This document shows positions 57,876 through 64,000 of a DNA stretch of 64,000 nucleotides, piece by piece. The position numbers and the translations under genes were made by a program. Positions within the stretch are counted from its first letter, which is position 1, and every line of letters starts with the position of its first letter. Below the pieces are notes generated by a model. That model did not search any database, was not told where the DNA came from, and worked only from the letters and a program-made list of their open reading frames with translations. The DNA is from Stomoxys calcitrans (Eukaryota; Arthropoda; Insecta; Diptera; Muscidae), in NCBI RefSeq assembly GCF_963082655.1, contig NC_081553.1, forward strand, positions 39,906,945-39,970,944, read 5' to 3'.

Positions 57876-58490
57876 AACAGTATGCTTAACTAGGCCCATC
57901 TATACCCGACCCGAATATGGTCCATTTCAGCCATATTTACATATATCTGCCATACAGGCAGATTTTCCACTTTAGGGTCTTAAGCCTATAACTGCTGCAT
58001 TTACTAACCGATTTCGCGGCAATTTGCGACAGTGAGTAAAATTAGGCCCGTTGATATTCAAACCAAATTTGGTCTTGATCGGAACATATTTTGATATAGC
58101 TGCCATATAGACCGATCTGCCGATTTTGGGTCTAAGGCCCTTAACAAGCACATTTATCCGACTCCCTGAAATTCGGAAAAATGAGTTGCATTAAGATTCC
58201 AAAAATCTGTCTCAAATCGTCAGACCATATTTAGATATAGCTGTCATATAGACCGATGTGCCGATTTGGAGTCTCAAGCCCATAAAAGCCCAATTCATTA
58301 CCCGCTTTCTGGCCAAAATATAGACAGTGAATTGGGCTAAGCCTTCTGTTGTCTGTGTCGGAGATGGTCTAAATCGGCCATGTTTCGGTATTGCTGCTAT
58401 GTAGACCGATCTACCGATTTAGGGTTTGAAGCACGAAAAACCCAAATCCAAATTAATTACCGGATTTCGTTGAATTTGGATCTGTAACTT
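57876..58490 (+). repeat. DINE-like type B units without termini
   Basis: ATATTTACATATATCTGCCA, GTCTTAAGCCTATAACTG, CAGTGAGTAAAATTAGG and AGACCGATCTGCCGATTT recur four times about every 150 bp, ending near 58,490. Confidence 0.78.
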
Positions 58491-59178
58491 GTTTTTTTAT
58501 TATTTAATTATATTTTTATATTTAATGTTTTAATTTGAAATTTTGAGCTTTCTTAGTGATATTATATAATTATATAATCTCAACTATTTCCTAAAAATTT
58601 TTCTGCTTTTGATCCATTAGACTGGTGATTGTGTAATTAAAATATGCGATATCGCAAAATGAAGTTATCATAAACAAAAATTCCACTGCAAAATGTTTGA
58701 TTGACAACTTAATTGAATTTCTTCGAAAAATAAATGAAACGAAGCAAAACTACTAATTAACAATGCAGCAGTCTTTTAAAATTCGTGTGCTTCATGATTC
58801 TTGGCTCTGCTCCACTTTCAACTTGCAGTGAGTGAGATGTGTGTTGTGTGTGTGTATGGAAGAAGATAGTTACAAAATTAGCTGGAAAATGGGGAAAACG
58901 AGAAATTTATAAGACAAACTTTTTTTATTTTGAAGAAAATACAACAAAAAATAAATGTTCATCAAAATGGGCGAAAATGAGTTGCATGACGGAGTGTACA
59001 AAACTGAAGTGTTTTTTTTCGTTGCTATGATTGACGTTGAATAGACAGAAAGAATGTTAATATCACTACAGTGTAGGTACATAGAGTACACATAATGATG
59101 AAGCAAAGAAATTTTTAGAAATTATTTTGTTAAAAATTACTATGACATGAAAAATGCAATTTTATACAGCAAGTTGTA
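58491..59178. other. unassigned AT-rich stretch
   Basis: Very AT-rich with a TTATATAATTATATAA self-complementary run near 58,560. Frames near 58,839-59,106 on both strands have no recognised domain. Confidence 0.5.
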
Positions 59179-60669
59179 TTTTTATGCCCACCGCCGATTA
59201 ATGGGGGTATATTCATTTTGTCATTCCATTTGCAACACATCGAAATATTCATTTCACCGTAAAAATCTAAGACGATCTAGCCATGTCCGTCCGTCTGTCT
59301 GTTGAAATCAAGCTACAGTCTTTAAAAATAGAGATATTAAGCTGAAACTCTGCACAGATACTTTTTTTGTTCATAAGCAGATTAAGTTCGAAGATGGGCT
59401 ATATCGGACTATATCTTGATATAGCTCTCATATAGACCGATCCGCCGATTAAGGGTCTTAGGCCCATAAAAGCCACATTTATTATCCGATTTTGCTGAAA
59501 TTTGGGACAGAGAGTTAATGCGGCCACTCGACATCCTTCTTCAAATTGGTTCAGATCGGTTAAGATTTGGATATAGCTGCCATATAGACCGATTCTTCGC
59601 TTTAAGGTTTTGGGCACATAAAAGGCGCATTTATTGTCCGATATCTCCGAAATTTGGGACAGTGGGTTAAGTTAAGCCCCTTGACATACTTCTGCAATAT
59701 CGCACAGATCGGTCCAGATTTGGATATAGCTGCCATATAGACCGATCCTTGGATTTAGGGTCTTAGGCCCATAAAAGCCACATTTACTATCCGATTTTGG
59801 TGAAATTTGAGACAGTGAGTTGTCCTAGGCGCTTCGACATATTTCTGCAATTTGGCCCTGATCGGTTCAAATTTGGATATAGCTGCCATATAGACCGATC
59901 TCTCGATTAAAGGTTTTGGGCCCATAAAAGGCGCATTTATTGTCCGATGTCGCCGAAATTTGGGACAGTGGGTTAAGTAAAGCCCCTTGCCATACTTCTG
60001 CAATATCGTACAGATCGGTGCAGATTTGAATATAGCTGCCATTTAGACCAATCTCTCGATTTAAGGTATTAGGCCCATAAAAGGTGCATTTATATTCCGA
60101 TGTCGCTGAAATTTGAGACAGTGAGTTCAGTAAGGCTCGTCGACGCCGTTCTTCAAATTGGCCCAGATCGGTCCAGATTTGAATATAGCTGCCATATAGA
60201 CCGATCTCTCGATTTAAGGTTTTAGGCCTATAAAAGCCGCATTTATTGTCCGATTTCGCCGAAAATTGGGACAGTGTTTTGTGTTAAGCTCTTCAAATGT
60301 TTTCTGTAACTTGGCCCAAATCGGTCCAAATTTGGATATAGCTGCCATGTAGATCTTTATCTGGATTTAAAGTCTTGGCCCCATAAAAGGCGCATTTATA
60401 ATCCGATTTCACTGAAATTTGATACAGGTGACTTATGTTAGGCTTTTCGACATCCGTGTCGTATATGGTTCAGATCTGTTTATTTTTAGATATAGCTACT
60501 GTACTTATTAGTATTTGGTCCAATCCGGAACATATTTTGATATAACTGCTATGGGACATAAGGTAAGAAATTTTCGCCGAATTTTGATGAAAGGTGGTTT
60601 ACATATATTCCCGAGGTGGTGGGTATCCAAAGTTCGCCCTGGCCGAACTTAACGCCTTATTACTTGTTA
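59179..60669 (+). repeat. DINE-like element, type B, complete
   Basis: Head GTATTTTTATGCCCACCGCC, GATTAATGGGGGTATATTC, CATCGAAATATTCATTTC, GCCATGTCCGTCCGTCTGTC (only four GTCY tetramers). About eight units follow (GATATAGCTGCCATATAGAC, GGCCCATAAAAGGCGCATTT). Tail GAGGTGGTGGGTATCC, AAGTTCGCCCTGGCCGAACTT and AACGCCTTATTACTTGTT. It is the plus-strand counterpart of 51,968-53,795. Confidence 0.88.
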
Positions 60670-61455
60670 TAGGTCGGTTGGTATTATAAATTGGCCATAT
60701 CGGTTCATGTTTTGATATAGCTGCCATTTAAATCGATCTTGGGTCTTGAATTCTTGAGCCTCTAGAGGGCGCAATTCTCATCCGATTTGACTGAAATTTT
60801 GCACATAGTGTTTTAGTGTCAATTCTAATAACTGTGTTAAGTATAGTTCAAATCGGTCCCTAACCTGGTATAGCTGCCATATAAACCGATCTGGGATCTT
60901 GACTTCTTGAGCCTCTAGAGGTCGCAATTCTCATCCGATTTGACTGAAATTTTGCACATAGTGTTTTAGTGTCACTTCTAATAACTGGGTTAAGTATAGT
61001 TCAAATTGGTCCATAACCTGGTATAGCTGCTATATATACCGATCTGGGATCTTGACTTCTTGAGCCTCAAGAGGTCGCAATTATCATCCGACTTGGCACA
61101 AATTTTGTAAAACGGCTTCTCTCATGACCTTCAAGATACGTGTCTAATATGGTCTGAATCGATCAATAGCTTGATACAGCTCCTATCTCCCGATTTTGCT
61201 TCTTGAGCCCCTACAAGGCGCAATTCTTATCCGAATGAACTGAAATATTACACAATGACTTCGATAATGTTCAGCATTCATTTATGGTCCGAATCGGACT
61301 ATAACTTGATATAGCTCCAATAGCATAACAGTTCTTATTCAATATTCTTTGTTTGCCTAAAAAGAGATACCGCGCATAGAACTCGACAAATGCGATCCAT
61401 GGTGGAGGGTATATAAGATTCGGCCCGGCCGACCTTAGCGCGGTCTTACTTGCTC
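60670..61455 (+). repeat. DINE-like type A, head missing, abutting type B
   Basis: Begins ATAGGTCGGTTGGTATTAT directly after the type B terminus. Four units follow, then the tail GCGATCCATGGTGGAGGGTA, hairpin TTCGGCCCGGCCGAC, GCGCGGTCTTACTTGC. Confidence 0.85.
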
Positions 61456-61902
61456 AGATGTCTCTCTTTTCCCTCTTTCTCTCTCTCTTAGTGATACTAA
61501 TCAGAAGATACTTTCATTCAATCTCTTTTTTTGCCATTTTTGCGTTGGGCAAAAACTTGTGCCTTCCCTTTGGACAACTTTTAATTAGACTATGAGGTAA
61601 ACGTTTTTAGTTGGAAATTTTGCAAGTGATGTCAAATGATTTAAAAAATTAAAAAAAAATATAGGAGAAACAAATTCTTTGATGAGCAAAACAAGTTTTT
61701 GATTGACTGCGTTTAACAGTTTGTATGGCAGGCTATAGTGCATTGTGCGATGGGAAAGTTTCTAAAAGATTGTTACAGGATATCAACATTTTTGAAAATT
61801 TACGACCAAATAGATGTTCGAATACAGTTATCACAAACACAGAGATCTTTCTGTGTTTGTGATAACAACACATCTGAGGGTTTAGGTGGATCTTCATTTT
61901 CA
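61456..61902. other. unassigned stretch with a perfect hairpin
   Basis: CT-rich run near 61,465-61,495 and otherwise unique. A 17-bp perfect stem hairpin lies at 61,827-61,866. No gene recognised. Confidence 0.5.
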
Positions 61903-62004
61903 AATACTAGCCGAACCGGACCCGCTCCGCTGCGCCTTTTTTAGCTCTCCAATATCTTTTTGGGGTGGGGACACTTCGCCCTGAATGTGGATATCGATAT
62001 CGAA
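61903..62004 (+). repeat. 130-bp-unit family, starting block
   Basis: ATACTAGCCGAACCGGACCC, GCTCCGCTGCGCCTTTTTTA match the start of the 55,048 copy (ACTAGATGACCCGGGCCC, GCTCCGCTGCGCC). It then jumps to later unit sequence. Confidence 0.78.
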
Positions 62005-62165
62005 CTAGTGCCACTGTAGCCTATCTCCTTCTATGAAGCTGAACGCCTGTGTTCGAGTCCTGGCGAGAATATCGGACAAAATTTAAACCGGTGGTTATCC
62101 CCTCTTAATGCTGGCTATATTGCGAGATACCATGTAATGCATGGTCAGGTAAAAAATTCTCCCCA
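62005..62165 (+). mobile_element. tRNA-derived SINE, old 5' half
   Basis: GTGCCACTGTAGCCTATCTC (decayed A-box region), CTGAACGCCTGTGTTCGAGT and CCTGGCGAGAATATCGG (B-box region), CCGGTGGTTATCCCCTC, TTAATGCTGGCTATATTGCG. The copy is more diverged than its neighbour at 62,256 and stops at about 62,165. Confidence 0.78.
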
Positions 62166-62255
62166 ACGACGTATTTTGGGGTGGGGCGGCTCCCCAGGTT
62201 ATTGGACCCAAAAATTTTATACCAATTTCGTGTTTTTGGGATACCATAAGCTGGC
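62166..62255 (+). repeat. 130-bp-unit family, end block left of the SINE
   Basis: GTATTTTGGGGTGGGGCGGC, TCCCCAGG, TTTATACCAATTTCGTG, GGGATACCATAAGC. The block is interrupted here and resumes after the SINE at about 62,573. Confidence 0.75.
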
Positions 62256-62572
62256 AGGAGGACACCGTAGCGAAGAAGTTAGCATGTCCGCCTGTGACGC
62301 TGAACGCCTGGGTTCAAATCCTGGCTAGACCATCAGAAAAAAAATTTCAACGGTGGTTTTCCCCTTCTCATGCTGGCAACATTAGTGAGGTACTATGCCA
62401 TGTAAAACTTATGTCGAAAGAGGTGTAGCACTGCGGCACGCCATTCGGACTCGGCTATAAAAAGGAGGCCCCTTATCATTGAGCCTTAAACTTTAATCGG
62501 GCTGCACTCATTGATATGTGAGAAGTTTGCCCCTGTTCCTTAGTTTAATGTTCATTCGCAAAATTTCCAATT
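62256..62572 (+). mobile_element. tRNA-derived SINE, full-length, nested
   Basis: GGAGGACACCGTAGCGAAGA (A-box region), GACGCTGAACGCCTGGGTTC and AAATCCTGGC (B-box region), GGCAACATTAGTGAGGTAC, CCATTCGGACTCGGCTATAA, CCTTATCATTGAGCC, CATTGATATGTGAGAAG and CTTAGTTTAATGTTCATTCGC. It splits a 130-bp-unit end block (GATACCATAAG before, CGGTGCAAGTATCTCACAG after). Confidence 0.88.
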
Positions 62573-62635
62573 TCCAATCGGTGCAAGTATCTCACAGATC
62601 TGGCGTTTTTGAAAATTGGGGTATGGGGGAGGGTG
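62573..62635 (+). repeat. 130-bp-unit family, end block right of the SINE
   Basis: CAATCGGTGCAAGTATCTCA, CAGATCTGGCGTTTTTGAAA, ATTGGGGTATGGGGGAGGGT is the conserved end block also seen at 56,590-56,640. Confidence 0.75.
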
Positions 62636-63060
62636 CACCCTCTAGAGGCTCAAGAAGTCAAGACCCAAGATCCGTATATATGACAGCTATAACAGGTCAC
62701 GATACTATTTCAACCATTCTTAGCACAGTTAGTAAAAGTCAAAACAAAACATACAAAATTGCAGCCATATCGGATTATATGGCAGCTACATCAAAACCTA
62801 CACACATATGGGTCATTTACAATCCCCACCGACCCAAACTAATTGGAAGTAAATATTTGTGCAAAATTTCAAGCGCCTATCTTTACTCCTTTGAAAGTAG
62901 CGTGCTTGAGACCATAGCAGCCGTAACCAATTCCCGATATGATTGTTGTAAAATAATTCAAAATAATAAAACTGAGTTAATGAAAGCAAATTTTTAACAG
63001 AATCCACGGTGCTAGATGCCCATAATTCAGCAAGCCAATCTTAGAAGGTTTTGGCTTGTT
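62636..63060 (-). repeat. DINE-like type A pieces
   Basis: 62,636-62,915 reads reverse-oriented units (CCTCTAGAGGCTCAAGAAGT, GTCATTTACAATCCCCACCG, TTTGTGCAAAATTTCAAGCG, GTAGCGTGCTTGAG). It breaks off before the GTCY tract. 62,998-63,060 is a forward-oriented tail (CAGAATCCACGGTGCTAGAT, GCTTGTTTTT). The two pieces have opposite orientation. Confidence 0.7.
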
Positions 63061-64000
63061 TTTTTATTTTTCTTACCTTTATACATGAAGTGTATGTCAA
63101 CATTTTAAAATTCCAACAAATTTCTTTCCTTCCCACCTCCTTTTTAACATTTTCATTGAAAGCTACATTAGAAACACAATATTCAAAAATACACAGAATT
63201 TTGTCTTCAACAATAAAATACGAACAACAAAAAAAAATCGTGTCAGATCTTTGCAAAAGAGGATTAATTGCCACCAATATGATTGGTCGCCAGAGAACCA
63301 AACAAAACTCAAGCACACATACAACACACCTACACACACACACACACACACACACACATTCCAAAGAAAACATTAAAGTAATTAAATTCGAGCCATAAAA
63401 ACCCCGAGGGGAGAATTAGTTCTAACATATGCTACTTCACAGTGCCAACACGGGAGGGGGGGAAGGAAGAAGGAAAAAGTAGAAGGTTAAGGATGCCATT
63501 TTCTTCTGGGCTGCCACTTCCTCATCTTAATACATATTTGGTTAATAAATTAACCGCAACAGGGACCAGAAAACGGAAAATTTCATTCACTCGACAGCGA
63601 GCGAGCAGAAAAGGACGATTTATGTATTGTTTATTCACTCTGCTGTTTAGAATAAACCAACAACAGCAACAACTAGCCAAACAAACAACAGAACTCTCCA
63701 GCAAGTGGAGGAACATGAAAAACGAAGAAGAAAAAACAATTCAACAAAAACAGACGGCGGCCATATGCAACGAAGAGTTTGTCTCAAATTCTTTGGCAAA
63801 AGAGATTTATGGCCTTCATGGTAATGAGGAAAACTTGATGCCAACAAAACACCACGAACAAAATCAGCAAAAAAATATGCAACAAAATATTATACAAAAC
63901 ACATGTACCACACAAACAACACACCTTGCCCCTACTGACATGGCAAGAAGATCTGTGAATTTCATATGACCGTTTAATGTTTGTTCAGATGGCATAAGTA
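63061..64000. other. unassigned stretch with a (CA)n tract, to window end
   Basis: A CA microsatellite lies at about 63,330-63,358. A 175-codon + frame (63,442-63,969) is rich in Gln, Lys, Thr and Asn with QQQQQ at mid-length. It has no domain, signal peptide or splice context I recognise. Because the region is A-rich, a chance open frame is the simplest reading. Confidence 0.45.

Noticed and set aside
63442..63969. Possible Gln/Asn-rich host protein exon
   Set aside because: No recognisable domain, A-rich composition and no supporting splice or promoter context. It is kept only as a remark in the last unassigned stretch.

Overview
The window is non-coding eukaryotic DNA from a higher fly. 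A muscid such as Stomoxys, Musca or Haematobia is most likely; this is inferred from repeat content, not proved. The sequence is AT-rich and saturated with three kinds of mobile DNA. The first is DINE-1/INE-1/mini-me-type non-autonomous Helitron-like elements. They have a head reading TATACCC..CCACCAT, a conserved TATATATTCTTGATC block, a GTCC/GTCT proto-microsatellite, internal repeats of about 152 bp and a terminal hairpin. The second is a tRNA-derived SINE of about 280-310 bp with A and B boxes. The third is a mariner-derived MITE of about 235 bp. Decayed LINE pieces are also present. I find no convincing host protein gene, no tRNA or rRNA gene and no CRISPR or bacterial-type feature. Several open frames are translations of tandem repeats.

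Layout. 0-12.4 kb: a 655-bp (AGAGT)n array, DINE-like elements, two MITEs, a foldback hairpin, SINE copies, a LINE endonuclease scrap and, on the minus strand, a LINE RNase H/C-terminal fragment. 12.46-27.18 kb: one continuous satellite of a 124-bp monomer (roughly 118 copies, with a 200-base N gap), whose core is built from ~2.46-kb higher-order blocks. 27.2-35.8 kb: unique AT-rich DNA, three DINE-like elements and a broken LINE. 35.8-42.4 kb: a 16-bp minisatellite, a SINE inserted in a DINE head, a ~140-bp tandem duplication that runs straight into ~205 perfect TTAGGG hexamers, then a LINE on the minus strand that carries a 72-bp in-frame triplication and is split by a complete DINE-like element. 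42.4-64 kb: further DINE-like elements of two sequence types, a second tandem-structured repeat family (starts near GACCCGGGCCCGCTCCGC, ~130-bp units), nested SINEs with readable target duplications, and unique AT-rich stretches.

The parts do not form a gene pathway. They record repeat birth and nesting: microsatellites grow at DINE heads, SINEs and MITEs land in DINEs, DINEs land in LINEs, and two large tandem arrays have expanded. The most unusual object is the perfect vertebrate-type telomere repeat tract at 37,559-38,788. It is interstitial, sits in a dipteran-type genome (Diptera are known for lacking simple telomerase repeats), and starts inside duplicated SINE/DINE sequence.
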